A DNA stretch of 64,000 nucleotides from Prado023 sp963697345 (GCA_963697345.1 CAVONS010000010.1:93983-157982); one strand, 5' to 3'; shown: positions 51,567 through 60,837, counted from the first letter of the stretch. Numbers and translations: made by a program. Notes: generated by a model not told the origin, from the letters alone.

Positions 51567-53126
51567 CTATGTGGAGGTTGGAGGCTCAGGCCGTGGGGCC
51601 AGGCCACCCCGCATCGGGTAGCAGGCCAGATCGAGGGTCATCGGCGCGCCATCCGCGTCGACCACGATCTGGGTGTCGTCGGCCACGGGGTAGATCCGGG
51701 CGCTCAGCGCGAGCCGACCGCCGTTGATGAACACCTCGATGGACGAGCTGTCGAGCAGGATCCGCACGTTGGCACGATCCCCGGGGTCGAACGAGCCGGT
51801 ATGCACCCCGCCCTCTCCGGTTCCCAAGGGTGTGCGGTCGAGTGTGACCGTCCCGGACCAATGGTCGATTGTCACGAGGACCGGGCGACCGGAGTCGCCC
51901 TCGCGCAGGCGCAGGGTGAGAGTTCCGCCTGGTTCGCAGGCAGTCGACAGCTCCAGGTCGTAGGCGGCTCCGGACAGCCCGGCCACGTCCAGGGAAGTCC
52001 CGGCCTCCACGACGGTCCCGACGAAGGTCGTCGGCTCGCCGCGGAGCATCTCCAACTCCTCGACCGGCCACTGGATCAGGGAGTCGCCCTCGAGCCGCAG
52101 CGTCCGCGGCACCGTGAGGCAGTGCACCCAGCCGTTGCCGGCGCTGGGGTGCTTGACTGCGAGGACCGGCTGGTCGTCGTGATCAGGCTTGCCCATCCAG
52201 CCGACCATGATCACCCGCCCGGATTCGTCGGTGAACGACTGCGGGGCGTAGAAGTCTGGCCCCGCATCGACCCGGTGGAACTCCGAGCCGGTGAAACGCC
52301 CCGTGGTCAGGTCAAGTGAGCCGGGGTTGTACAGGGTCACGTCGCTGTGTCGGTCGGTGCCGGCCTGGGGGCCGTCGTCGAACTGGGGCGAGATCATCAG
52401 GATCTCGCCCCCGGCGAGCCGTATGACGTCTGGGCACTCCCACATGTAGCCCAGGGGCCTATCGTCACCCCCGGCGACCTCGCCGAGCAGTTCCCATTCG
52501 TAGAGATCCGGCGCGCGCAGAAGCAGGGCGGTGCCGTGCAGGTCCTGGGTCTGGGCGCCCAGGAGCATCCAGTAGGCGCCCTCGGCCCACCAGACTTTGG
52601 GGTCCCGGATGTGGCCGGAGTAGCCGTCCAGCGGTGGGATCAGGGGATTGTCGCGGTGCTTGACGGCTGCTCCGTCGGGCCCGAGGGTGGCGAGGTTCTG
52701 GTATGCCCACCGCTCACCGGCCGGGCCACGAACATTGCCGGTGTAGAAGAACTGCACCACGCCGTCAGCGACGATACCGCTGCCCGAGTAGCAGCCGTCC
52801 TTGTCGAGCGGGTCACTCGGGGCCAGGGCGACCGAGGGCTCGGACCAGTGCACGAGGTCTGTGCTGGTCACGTGCGCCCAGTACTTCGCGGCGTGAACGG
52901 GGCCAAAGGGGTTCCACTGGTAGCAGAAGTGGTAGACGCCCTCGTGCTGGACCAGGCCATTGGGGTCATTGAGCAGCCCGACCGGCGGCTGGATGTGGAA
53001 TGTCTGACGCCAGGGATCGGCGTCGACGGCTCCGGGGCGGTCGACCACCGCCTGAGTCGCGCGGGCGCGCAGCTTGGCGTCGAAGGGGTCGTGGTCCTGG
53101 ACAGCCGGGGTCTGGATCTTGCTCAT
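51567..53126 (-). CDS. scrB: GH32 sucrose(-6-phosphate) hydrolase
   Basis: 519 residues, ATG after GGAGG. Five-bladed propeller with the nucleophile Asp in GLLNDPNGLV, RDPKVWW (transition-state Asp) and the acid/base Glu in MWECPDVI, followed by a C-terminal beta-sandwich (SSIEVFINGGRLALSARIYP). With a PTS transporter next door the likely substrate is sucrose 6-phosphate, giving glucose 6-phosphate and fructose. Overlaps the fructokinase stop (ATGA). No signal peptide. Confidence 0.93.
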   Translation of the reverse strand: MSKIQTPAVQDHDPFDAKLRARATQAVVDRPGAVDADPWRQTFHIQPPVGLLNDPNGLVQHEGVYHFCYQWNPFGPVHAAKYWAHVTSTDLVHWSEPSVALAPSDPLDKDGCYSGSGIVADGVVQFFYTGNVRGPAGERWAYQNLATLGPDGAAVKHRDNPLIPPLDGYSGHIRDPKVWWAEGAYWMLLGAQTQDLHGTALLLRAPDLYEWELLGEVAGGDDRPLGYMWECPDVIRLAGGEILMISPQFDDGPQAGTDRHSDVTLYNPGSLDLTTGRFTGSEFHRVDAGPDFYAPQSFTDESGRVIMVGWMGKPDHDDQPVLAVKHPSAGNGWVHCLTVPRTLRLEGDSLIQWPVEELEMLRGEPTTFVGTVVEAGTSLDVAGLSGAAYDLELSTACEPGGTLTLRLREGDSGRPVLVTIDHWSGTVTLDRTPLGTGEGGVHTGSFDPGDRANVRILLDSSSIEVFINGGRLALSARIYPVADDTQIVVDADGAPMTLDLACYPMRGGLAPRPEPPTST

Positions 53127-54031
53127 GATGCAGCCTCCAGTGCGAGTTGGCCCAGGGCGATGCACCCTGAGACGCCGGCGCGGTTGCCCAGCCCCGGCGG
53201 GACGATGAACTCGTCGATCCGGTCGAGGATCTCGGGGGCTTGGACGTAGCCGTTGAGCATCTCGACGGTCTTGGCGCGGATGAGTGGGAAGAGCTGCAGC
53301 TGCTCCATGACTCCACCTCCCAGGACGATTCGCTGGGGGGAGAGGGTGCAGATCAGGTTGCGGCAGGCTTGCGCCAGGTAGTGGGCCTCAAGATCCCAGG
53401 CGAGATGTTCGGGACCGAGTTCGGTCGCAGGCAGATTCCACCGCTCCCCGATGGCCGGGCCGGCGGCAAGCCCCTCGAGACAGTCCCCATGGAAGGGGCA
53501 ACGACCGGGGAAGGGATCGGCAGCCGGATCCCGGCACATCGCGACGTGGCCGGCCTCGGGGTGGACCAGGCCGTGCAGGATCCGGCCGTTGACGATGATG
53601 CCCGCGCCGATACCAGTACCAATCGTCAGGTAGACGAACGTGTCCACGTCGCGGGCCGCTCCCCACAAGTGCTCCCCGAGCGCGGCCCCGTTGACGTCGG
53701 TGTCGAAGCCGACAGGGATGCCGAACGCTGCACGCAGCGGGCCCACGACGTCGGTGTCCGACCAGCCCGGCTTGGGGGTCTTCGTGACCCAGCCGTAGGT
53801 GGGAGAGTCTGGGTGCGGGTCGCACGGTCCGAAGGTGCCGTACCCGATGGCGGCGATCGACTCGCCGTGGTCGGCCTGCCAGGTGGAGAAGTACTCGATG
53901 ACCTGTGCCAGGCACTCGTCGGGCGAGCCGGTGGGGAACCTGATCTCGTCGTGCAGGTCGTCGGGTCCGGTTCCCACGGCACAGACCATCTTGGTCCCGC
54001 CCGCCTCGACCGCTCCGATCAGTTGCTGCAT
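53123..54031 (-). CDS. scrK: ROK-family fructokinase
   Basis: 302 residues from MQQLIGAVEAGGTKMVCAVG. ROK kinase: N-terminal phosphate loop EAGGTK, DTDVNGAALGE with the catalytic Asp, TIGTGIGAGIIVNG, and the zinc motif spanning HPEAGHVAMCRD to CPFHGDC. This short ROK type (YdhR/ScrK) prefers fructose. It converts the fructose freed by ScrB to fructose 6-phosphate, which feeds the PFK encoded elsewhere in the window. Confidence 0.92.
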   Translation of the reverse strand: MQQLIGAVEAGGTKMVCAVGTGPDDLHDEIRFPTGSPDECLAQVIEYFSTWQADHGESIAAIGYGTFGPCDPHPDSPTYGWVTKTPKPGWSDTDVVGPLRAAFGIPVGFDTDVNGAALGEHLWGAARDVDTFVYLTIGTGIGAGIIVNGRILHGLVHPEAGHVAMCRDPAADPFPGRCPFHGDCLEGLAAGPAIGERWNLPATELGPEHLAWDLEAHYLAQACRNLICTLSPQRIVLGGGVMEQLQLFPLIRAKTVEMLNGYVQAPEILDRIDEFIVPPGLGNRAGVSGCIALGQLALEAAS

Positions 54032-54141
54032 GTCAGGTCCCTTTCCTGCCGTCTGTCTGCACGCATCCAACCCGAGTACGGCGTACGAGATCTGTTCAGG
54101 GGGTGCGGGGTCGGATCAGCCCGTACCCCGTTGGGAAAGGG

Positions 54142-54181
54142 GGTGCACCCTCGGCTCGACACGGGCGGCCGAGGGTGCACC
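54142..54181 (-). terminator. Hairpin between scrA and scrK
   Basis: GGTGCACCCTCGG (54142-54154) and CCGAGGGTGCACC (54169-54181) form a perfect 13-bp stem with a 14-nt loop, starting 18 bp after the scrA stop. It could attenuate transcription from scrA into scrK-scrB and so set higher transporter levels. Confidence 0.75.
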
Positions 54182-54199
54182 ACCGATTCGGGGGGGGCA

Positions 54200-55699
54200 T
54201 CAGGCCAGAGCGTCGAGTTCCTTGGCCTTGGGCAGGGCCACCTGCTCGACCTCCTCCTCGACCATCTCAGCCTCCGCCTCCTTGGCGAAGCCACGCGCCT
54301 TGGTGATCAGGTAGGTCGCGAGCATCGCAACGGACACGGAGATGAGCATCCCGATGAAGTACTGCGGGATCTTCTCCGGGGTGACCAGGGCGGTTCCCGG
54401 TACGCCGGTCGCGCCGATACTGTTCATTGTGACATCCGTGGCCACTACCCAAGCGCCCGCGGCCGCGCCGCCGCACAGGGCACCCAGGAACGGCGTGAGC
54501 AGCCGCAGGTTGACACCGAAGAGCGCAGGTTCGGTGATCCCGAGGAACGCCGACACGGCCGACGGGATCGCGATGTCCTTGATCTTGGTCGCCCGGTTGC
54601 GGATCAGGAAGTACGCCATGAGCGCGCCACCACCCTGGGCCACATTGGACATCGACCAGATCGGCAGCAGCGGGTTGTTCCCGACCGCGGGGTCGGAGAT
54701 CAGGCCGAGCTCGACGGCGTGGAACGAGTGGTGCAGACCGGTGATCACCAGGAACGAGTACGTGCCGCCCATGATGGCTCCGGCGACAGGTCCGCCGAAG
54801 TCAAGCAGATTTATGAAGAAGTCCGAGACCAGGTCGCCGACCACTCGCATGATCGGCCCGATGACCAGAATGGTCGCGAAGCCGGTTGCGATGAGGCTCA
54901 GCAGGGGGGTGAACAGCATGTCGACCACGGTGGGCATGCGCTTGTGCAGCCACTTCTCCACGATCGCCAGGAACCATACGGCCACGAGCACCGGGAGCAC
55001 CGTGCCCTGGTAGCCGATCCGGTCGATCTCCCAGCCGAACAGCGTCCAGGTGGGGATCGTCCCCTCGAGCGCCGCCTGGCCCTGGCCCCACGCGTTGAGC
55101 AGGTCCGGGTGGACCATGATCATGCCGACCGCGCCACCGAGGTACTGGTTGGCCCCGAACACCTTGGCGGCGCTGAAGCCGATCAGGATCGGCAGGAACA
55201 CGAAAACCGCGTTGGCGAACATGATGACCATCTCGGCGACGTCCTGGATCGCCGGCCAGTTGCTGATCAGGGGGTCGTCACCGAACAACCCGGGCTGGGC
55301 CAGCAGGTTGTAGAGGCCCATCATCAGGCCGGAGGCCACCAGCGCGGGGATCAGCGGCACGAAGACGTCCGAAAGCAGCTTGACCGCACGCTGCGCGGGG
55401 TTCATCGTCTGGGCGGCCGCCTTCTTGACGTCCTCCATGCTGGCTTCCTGGATGTGGGCGATCTTGCCCAACTCCTCGTGCACATGCTGCACGGTGCCCG
55501 GACCCAGGATGATCTGGTACTGCCCACCGGCCGAGAACGACCCGGCGACCGCGTCGATGCTCTCCACGGCCTTCTTGTCGGCCTTGGCCTCATCCTTGAG
55601 CACGAGTCGGAGCCGTGTCGCGCAGTGGGCGTAGCTGGAGATGTTCTCCGAGCCGCCCACCGCCTCTAGGATCTGCGCTGCGATCCCCTTGTAGTCCAT
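54200..55699 (-). CDS. scrA: Sucrose-type PTS enzyme IIBC
   Basis: 499 residues. N-terminal EIIB with phosphoryl Cys26 in SSYAHCATRLRLVLKDE, then the EIIC membrane domain of the glucose/sucrose superfamily (GTYSFLVITGLHHSFHAVEL, LGITEPALFGVNLRLLTPF). No EIIA domain is attached and none is encoded nearby, so an EIIA of the glucose type must act in trans. Imports sucrose as sucrose 6-phosphate. First gene of the minus-strand operon, divergent from the regulator. Confidence 0.93.
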   Translation of the reverse strand: MDYKGIAAQILEAVGGSENISSYAHCATRLRLVLKDEAKADKKAVESIDAVAGSFSAGGQYQIILGPGTVQHVHEELGKIAHIQEASMEDVKKAAAQTMNPAQRAVKLLSDVFVPLIPALVASGLMMGLYNLLAQPGLFGDDPLISNWPAIQDVAEMVIMFANAVFVFLPILIGFSAAKVFGANQYLGGAVGMIMVHPDLLNAWGQGQAALEGTIPTWTLFGWEIDRIGYQGTVLPVLVAVWFLAIVEKWLHKRMPTVVDMLFTPLLSLIATGFATILVIGPIMRVVGDLVSDFFINLLDFGGPVAGAIMGGTYSFLVITGLHHSFHAVELGLISDPAVGNNPLLPIWSMSNVAQGGGALMAYFLIRNRATKIKDIAIPSAVSAFLGITEPALFGVNLRLLTPFLGALCGGAAAGAWVVATDVTMNSIGATGVPGTALVTPEKIPQYFIGMLISVSVAMLATYLITKARGFAKEAEAEMVEEEVEQVALPKAKELDALA

Positions 55700-55806
55700 C
55701 GCTGTGTCCTCCTTGGTAGGAAGCCGCCAACCCTCCGGGGTCCGCGGCCCGATCGCCGAACCTGGTTCTCATACCCGCTAGGCATCATGCTAGGAGTGAC
55801 GAGCCC

Positions 55807-55822
55807 GTGTAAGGCCTTACAC
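55807..55822. promoter_or_regulatory. Perfect 16-bp palindrome upstream of scrA
   Basis: GTGTAAGGCCTTACAC, perfectly symmetrical, 108 bp before scrA. It resembles a LacI-family operator but has a central GGCC rather than the usual single CG step. Confidence 0.55.
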
Positions 55823-55866
55823 GCATCCCGAAGAATGTTCAGTCTCCTGAGAGCCCAGTTTCCTCG

Positions 55867-55949
55867 CGCAAGCGCTGACAGCGCCCTCTTGTGCGTGCAA
55901 GGGCGTACATGATAGCGTTTGCACCATGATCAGTGAGAAACCGCTTACA
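55867..55949. promoter_or_regulatory. Three LacI-type operator-like sites in the scrA-scrR gap
   Basis: Against the consensus TGNAANCGNTTNCA, CGCAAGCGCTGACA (55867-55880) matches 8 of 10 fixed positions, TGATAGCGTTTGCA (55910-55923) 9 of 10, and AGAAACCGCTTACA (55936-55949) 9 of 10. The last is 10 bp before the regulator's ATG, which suggests autoregulation. Confidence 0.6.
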
Positions 55950-55959
55950 GGTGTTGTGC

Positions 55960-57024
55960 ATGTCCGCTGAAGGTCTCCTGAAGCGGCCCCCGTCGCCAGC
56001 GACGGACATCCAGGCGGTCGCCCGCCTGGCTGGGGTATCCACCGCCACTGTTTCGCGAGCCCTACGCGGACTGCCGAACGTGTCCCCTCCGACCCGGGCG
56101 AGAGTACTGGCCGCGGCCCAGGAGCTCGACTACGTCATCTCTCCGAGCGCGTCCCGGCTCGCCAGCGGTCAGACCCGCTCGGTCGCGGTCGTGATGCCCT
56201 ACATCGGGCGCCACTTCTTCGCCCAGGTGCTCTCCGGGGCGGAGGCGGTGCTGCGAGCCGGTGGATACGACGTGCTGCTCTACGCGCTGCCCGAAGACCA
56301 GGCGCGGGCCGGATTCTTCGAGGAGCTCCCACTGCGGCGGCGGGTCGACGCGGTCCTGATCGTGACCCTGCCACTATCCCAGCCCCAGATGGACAAGCTG
56401 CGCGCCCTGGAGGTCCCCCTCCAAGTAGTCGGCTCGATCGGCTTGGGCCTTGCAGGGGTCTCCCGCGTGGGCATCGACGACACTGCCGGCGCCCGCACGG
56501 CGGTCAATCACCTGATCAACCTGGGCCACGAGCGCATCGCGATGATCGGCGGCGGCGTCAGCGACGCCGAACCCAACCCGTTCACGACGCCCGAGGACCG
56601 TCGTCTCGGATACCGCCAGGCTCTGGAGGACGCAGGGTTGACCATGTACCCGGACTGCGAGGTCGACGGCCTCTACACCACGCCCGGCGCCGAGCAGGCG
56701 ATGGCCAGCCTGCTCGGCCTCGAGCACCCACCGACTGCGGTCTTCGCACAATCGGACCGGATGGCCGTGGGGGCGATGCACGCCCTGCACCGAGCAGGGC
56801 TGTCATGCCCCGAGGACGTGAGCATCATCGGGTTCGACGACGACGAGGTGGCCGCTCCGCTGGACCTGACCACGATCGCCCAGCCGATGGCCGAGCAGGG
56901 CGCCGTCGCGGCCGAGCAGATCCTGTCTGCCCTCGCGGGGGGCGAACCGCAGGCCGTTCTCCTGCCCACCCGGCTCGTCCTGCGGTCGAGCACGAGCCCG
57001 CCACACGGGCGCCACACGAGGTGA
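55960..57024 (+). CDS. scrR: LacI-family regulator of the sucrose genes
   Basis: 354 residues from MSAEGLLKRPPSPATDIQAV; a GTG 27 bp upstream is an alternative but overlaps an operator-like site. HTH with AVARLAGVSTATVSRALRGL and hinge helix region ISPSASRLASGQTRSVAVVM. The effector domain is periplasmic-binding-like (GVSRVGIDDTAGARTAVNHL, TAVFAQSDRMAVGAM, IIGFDDDEVAAPLDLTTIAQ). Divergent position and operator-like palindromes indicate control of scrA-scrK-scrB and itself. The inducer, perhaps sucrose 6-phosphate or fructose, is inferred. Confidence 0.9.
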   Translation: MSAEGLLKRPPSPATDIQAVARLAGVSTATVSRALRGLPNVSPPTRARVLAAAQELDYVISPSASRLASGQTRSVAVVMPYIGRHFFAQVLSGAEAVLRAGGYDVLLYALPEDQARAGFFEELPLRRRVDAVLIVTLPLSQPQMDKLRALEVPLQVVGSIGLGLAGVSRVGIDDTAGARTAVNHLINLGHERIAMIGGGVSDAEPNPFTTPEDRRLGYRQALEDAGLTMYPDCEVDGLYTTPGAEQAMASLLGLEHPPTAVFAQSDRMAVGAMHALHRAGLSCPEDVSIIGFDDDEVAAPLDLTTIAQPMAEQGAVAAEQILSALAGGEPQAVLLPTRLVLRSSTSPPHGRHTR

Positions 57025-57032
57025 GCGCGGCG

Positions 57033-57064
57033 CACAGGCCCTCGGATCACGACAAGGGCCTGTG
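57033..57064 (+). terminator. scrR terminator
   Basis: CACAGGCCCT (57033-57042) pairs with AGGGCCTGTG (57055-57064): 10-bp perfect stem, 12-nt loop, 8 bp after the stop. Confidence 0.7.
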
Positions 57065-57139
57065 GCGATGCGCGGAACTTGCGATGGCGGGCCCGGCAGG
57101 CGCACGCTACGGTGAACTGATGGCAGGCGGAAGCCACGG

Positions 57140-57664
57140 ATGAGCGGCCGGTATGTGTTGTTCGCGGCGGTGTACGGTTCTGGGCAGTTGGCTCTCGATG
57201 GGCTTCGGGTGCTCACGTCCGCGAAGAAGGCAGAGGTTGCAGGGACCGGGCTGCTGCACCGCGACGAGGATGGTCGGACGACGTTGCAGAGGGCCATCGG
57301 GTCCACGATCGCACGTGCGGCGCTGGTCGGGTTCGTCGTCGGCCTCGCAGTCGGGCTGGGGACGCAGTTGATGTGGGTGACGGCTCTGATCGGGGTGGCC
57401 ATGGGCTCATTCGTCGGCTACCAGGACCGGACCACAGAGGTCCGCGAGCTCGGCAGCCTGATAGGCGAGCTCGTGCCCCCGGGTGGCTACGCCGTCGTGG
57501 CCGTCGCCGATCAGGCACTCGCGAGTCGGCTCGCGCTGCAGTTCGACCTCGCCCAACAGACGCGGATGATCCCCATCTCAGGGCGCCGCATGGGGGAACT
57601 GGCCCGCCTGCTCGCCCGAGGCAACCCCGAAGTCACGCGGGGCCTGGACGGCTCGGAGGGCTAG
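57140..57664 (+). CDS. Small membrane protein, DUF1269-like
   Basis: 174 residues. One or two membrane segments in the middle (AALVGFVVGLAVGLGTQLMW, TALIGVAMGSFVGYQ), flanked by a soluble N-terminal part (DGLRVLTSAKKAEVAGTGLL) and a C-terminal part with LIGELVPPGGYAVVAVADQA. The arrangement recalls DUF1269 proteins, but the match is by eye and weak. Function unknown. Confidence 0.65.
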   Translation: MSGRYVLFAAVYGSGQLALDGLRVLTSAKKAEVAGTGLLHRDEDGRTTLQRAIGSTIARAALVGFVVGLAVGLGTQLMWVTALIGVAMGSFVGYQDRTTEVRELGSLIGELVPPGGYAVVAVADQALASRLALQFDLAQQTRMIPISGRRMGELARLLARGNPEVTRGLDGSEG

Positions 57665-57796
57665 CTGTTCCGCCGACCGCCGACGGGGACTGTCCGACAG
57701 CCGGTCAACAGGGAAGACGCTGACCGGGCACCTGCCAGATCGTGGAACGGCGTTGTGGGAGGATCTGGTCTGTTGATCCGGAGGACTGGAGACTTG

Positions 57797-58000
57797 ATGT
57801 CGTCGCCCGAAGAACCGAATCCGCGCCGGATGAAGTGGTCGTTGCGGGTGCTGGGAAGCATGCTCCTGGTTCTGGTCCTCGCGCTGCTGCTGAACGCCGT
57901 CTACCGCTTCGGCAATGAGGTGCTTGCGCTGGTGCTGCTGGCAGCGGCGCTGGTGGCTCCCGGGGCGTGGAAGCTCCACCGCGCCCGATCTCAGGACTAG
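57797..58000 (+). CDS. Small two-segment membrane protein
   Basis: 67 residues from MSSPEEPNPRRMKWSLRVLG. Two closely spaced hydrophobic stretches (MLLVLVLALLLNAVY and VLALVLLAAALVAPGAW) with a basic tail. No family recognised. Convergent with the amylosucrase gene, 8 bp apart. Confidence 0.55.
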   Translation: MSSPEEPNPRRMKWSLRVLGSMLLVLVLALLLNAVYRFGNEVLALVLLAAALVAPGAWKLHRARSQD

Positions 58001-58008
58001 GTCTTCTC

Positions 58009-59955
58009 CTATTCGGGCGGCGATGTGAGCCACCATGCCGCATAGGGCCGCAGGACGTGCTGGCCGTCGACCGGGTGGATCTCGCGCCCGGTGATGTGGT
58101 CGTAGGTCAGGTCGGCGCCGTGGTTCTGGATCTCCCAGGCGGGCAGGGAGACCGTCCAATCCGACACGTTGTAGACCTGGGTGATGTCTCCGGCTGGGTG
58201 CTTTCGGACGAACAGCACGATCGCCGGGTTGCTGGTGACATGAACCCGGGTCGGGACGGACGCGTGCAGGGATTGCATGCTGCGGCGGACGTCGATGAGG
58301 TGGCGGATCCCGGCATACATCCGACCGGCATCGGTGTGGGTCTGGTGGCGCTCCTCGGCCACGTCCCAGGGCATGACTGGACGGTGCAGCCAACGGTTGT
58401 CCTCGGCATGCTCGGGGGTGATCCAGTAGTCGTCGTCGTTGAGCAGCGCCAACTCGTCACCCATGAAGATCAGGGGGATCCCGCTGAACCCGAAGACCAT
58501 CGCGTACCCCAGGAGAACCCGGTTGATCGCCGTGGCCCGCTGCCCGGAACCGCGTGCGATCCCCAGACCCGCCAGGCTTGCCGCGGTGCCGGAGATGCGC
58601 CGGTCCCCGGTCGCGGGGTTCTCCTGGAAGGCCATCCCCTCGGCGAAGGACGCTGGGTGCGCGCCGATGAAGAACTCGGACAGGAACCCGCGGTGGGCCC
58701 ACCCGTTGAGCCCGACATCGTCACAGTCGGCATCGTCGATGGCCCACCCGATGTCGTCATGACAGCGCAGGTACGTAGCCCAGGCCGTGTTGGTCGGGAT
58801 GTCTGAGAACCGTGACATCGCCACAGCCAGGAGCCGCGCATCCCTCGACGCGAGAGCCGACCAGATCTGGACCATCAGCGAGTTGTGGTAGGCGAGGTCA
58901 GACACCTTGCCCGCGTGGTCCCCCCTCCCCAGGTAGGCCACCAGCTTGGATGGGGCAACGATCGCCTCGGCCTTGAAGACCAGAGCCGGAGCTGCGACTC
59001 GGGCTGCCGCCCGCAGCACCTGGGTGATGGCATGCACCTCGGGTTCGTTCTGGCAGTCGGTGCCCATGCGCTTCCACATGAACGCGATCGCGTCCAGGCG
59101 CAGACAGTCCACCCCTCGGTTTGCCAGGTCCAGGATCACTGCCAGGTACTCGCACAAGACATCCGGGTTCGTCCAGTTGACGTCCCACTGCCAGGCGTTG
59201 AACGTCGTCCACACCCAGCCGGAAAGATCGTCGTTCCAGGTGAAGTTGCCTGGCGCGAAGTCCGGGAACACCTCCGGCAGCGTCCGCTCGTACTCGTCAG
59301 GCACGGCCCGATCCGGGTACACGTAGAAATACTCCCGGTACCGCGACTCACCGTTGCGGGCCTTCTCCGCCCACTCGTGCTCGGCCGCGACATGGTTGAG
59401 GACGAGATCCAGGGTCAGCGAGATACCCGCCTCATGCAGGGCATCCGCCAGCGCGGCGAGGTCCGCCATCGAACCCAGATCCTCGCGGACCTTCCCGTAG
59501 TCCATCACGGCGTACCCACCGTCGTTCTCGCCCGGCCGCGGGGCCAACAGCGGCATCAGGTGCAGGTAGGTCACACCCAGCTCCTGCAGGTAGGCAACCC
59601 TCGCCTTCGCCCCGTCCAAGTTCCCGGCGAACCGATCGGTGTACGCCGCGTACCCCACCGCGTCTGGTCGCTGAAACCAGTCGGGGCTCAGGAGTCGAGC
59701 CCGATCCCGATCGCGCAGTGCGGGCTTGCGCGCCGCGTGGCCCTGGGCGATCAGGTCAACGATCCGCTCACCCACCCCCACCTGCGGATAGACGTCCGGC
59801 AATGCCGCCAACAGGTCCGGGGCCCACTGGTCCCACCGAGCCAGCACGTCAGCAGCCTGCGGATCCCCCCCGAGCCGGGCGGCGAGCAGCCGACGGAGCG
59901 AGGCAGGATCGACCCGACTCGACGACTCGACCTCTGTTGGTTTCACCATGTTCAT
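58009..59955 (-). CDS. ams: Amylosucrase (GH13)
   Basis: 648 residues from MNMVKPTEVESSSRVD after GGAAGGGA. Uses sucrose to lengthen alpha-1,4-glucan and frees fructose. N-terminal helical domain (to ~100), then the barrel: DLVLNHVAAEHEW, nucleophile Asp in CLRLDAIAFMWKRMGT, acid Glu in FKAEAIV and RCHDDIGWAIDD. The ...MWKRMGTDCQNEPEVH stretch is typical of amylosucrase rather than sucrose phosphorylase. No signal peptide, so free intracellular sucrose would be needed, whereas the PTS delivers sucrose 6-phosphate. Confidence 0.9.
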   Translation of the reverse strand: MNMVKPTEVESSSRVDPASLRRLLAARLGGDPQAADVLARWDQWAPDLLAALPDVYPQVGVGERIVDLIAQGHAARKPALRDRDRARLLSPDWFQRPDAVGYAAYTDRFAGNLDGAKARVAYLQELGVTYLHLMPLLAPRPGENDGGYAVMDYGKVREDLGSMADLAALADALHEAGISLTLDLVLNHVAAEHEWAEKARNGESRYREYFYVYPDRAVPDEYERTLPEVFPDFAPGNFTWNDDLSGWVWTTFNAWQWDVNWTNPDVLCEYLAVILDLANRGVDCLRLDAIAFMWKRMGTDCQNEPEVHAITQVLRAAARVAAPALVFKAEAIVAPSKLVAYLGRGDHAGKVSDLAYHNSLMVQIWSALASRDARLLAVAMSRFSDIPTNTAWATYLRCHDDIGWAIDDADCDDVGLNGWAHRGFLSEFFIGAHPASFAEGMAFQENPATGDRRISGTAASLAGLGIARGSGQRATAINRVLLGYAMVFGFSGIPLIFMGDELALLNDDDYWITPEHAEDNRWLHRPVMPWDVAEERHQTHTDAGRMYAGIRHLIDVRRSMQSLHASVPTRVHVTSNPAIVLFVRKHPAGDITQVYNVSDWTVSLPAWEIQNHGADLTYDHITGREIHPVDGQHVLRPYAAWWLTSPPE

Positions 59956-60062
59956 CTGAATGCGTTCCCTTCCGGAAGTCGCTGACCCCTGGGCGGGCCG
60001 GGGCTCCAGCGGGTCCGATTCAGGACACCTTCGAGCTCCTGGCCAGCACGAAGCCCTCGGCC

Positions 60063-60239
60063 ATGAGTCGTTTCGAAAGTACACCGCAGGGCATACGGGT
60101 TGCCGGACGGCCGGTCCTGCCCGATACCTCGCCGTGGCAGGACATCTACGTCCCCATCCCCTCCGGAACGGGACGCTACAGCTCCAACCACAGCGAGAAG
60201 TTCGTCGCCTTGCCTTGTCCCCTGCTGCGAACTGGGTGA
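60063..60239 (+). CDS. Short ORF of unknown origin
   Basis: 58 codons beginning MSRFESTPQGIRVAGRPVLP and containing SPWQDIYVPIPSGTGRYSSN. The composition looks protein-like rather than shadow-like, and no longer ORF explains this interval. No clear ribosome site and no family recognised; it may be a remnant. It lies upstream of and divergent from the amylosucrase gene. Confidence 0.3.
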   Translation: MSRFESTPQGIRVAGRPVLPDTSPWQDIYVPIPSGTGRYSSNHSEKFVALPCPLLRTG

Positions 60240-60363
60240 CGGCCACTCCATCTGCGAGTACGCGTTGGACCTGGCGCCGCGCCGGTTGCCTGCTCTTCGC
60301 TCACCCTCAATGGATGCCCCCGCTCACTGTGGGTCGGGGCGAGGGATCGGGGGTGAGGGTTGG

Positions 60364-60837
60364 TCAGGCGATTCGCAGCTCACCCAGCGACGCGTGCGCG
60401 TTCCCTCCACCGATGTCGGGGTCGATGCTCAGCTCCAGGACCGTGACACCGGAGAGTTCGACGCGATGGTCAACAGTCTGACTGGTGGAACCCTGGGGGC
60501 TGAAGTTCCATTGCTGGCGCACGACCTCGTGCATGGTCCGCCCCCCATCCGGGGACCATCGCAGCACGAACTCCTGGGTACGCTCAGTAGTTGGCTCAAC
60601 GAACTCCAGCCAAATTCGGCGCAACGGTTGCGGTGGGGCAAAGAGCAACCGGATCGCCTGCTCGCCGGGCCCCGAGGCCCGCCAGCCGGAGGCTCCGCCG
60701 GGGACAAGCGCGGATTCGACTGGATACGCCGGGTCCTCGGAGGTGAGCTCGACCTCGGCCAGATCCTCAAGATCCAACCAGTCCTCACCCGAGGGCGGGG
60801 TGGCTGCTCCAGCAGAAGGAATGATTCGTTTGCGCAT
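60364..60837 (-). CDS. Beta-sandwich (discoidin-like) domain protein
   Basis: 157 residues from MRKRIIPSAGAATPPSGEDW after GGAGG. The second half, GEQAIRLLFAPPQPLRRIWL, FVLRWSPDGGRTMHEVVRQQ and SGVTVLELSIDPDIGGG, resembles F5/8-type C (discoidin) domains, which bind carbohydrates or other ligands. No signal peptide, so a cytoplasmic role is likely. Function unknown. Confidence 0.65.
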   Translation of the reverse strand: MRKRIIPSAGAATPPSGEDWLDLEDLAEVELTSEDPAYPVESALVPGGASGWRASGPGEQAIRLLFAPPQPLRRIWLEFVEPTTERTQEFVLRWSPDGGRTMHEVVRQQWNFSPQGSTSQTVDHRVELSGVTVLELSIDPDIGGGNAHASLGELRIA

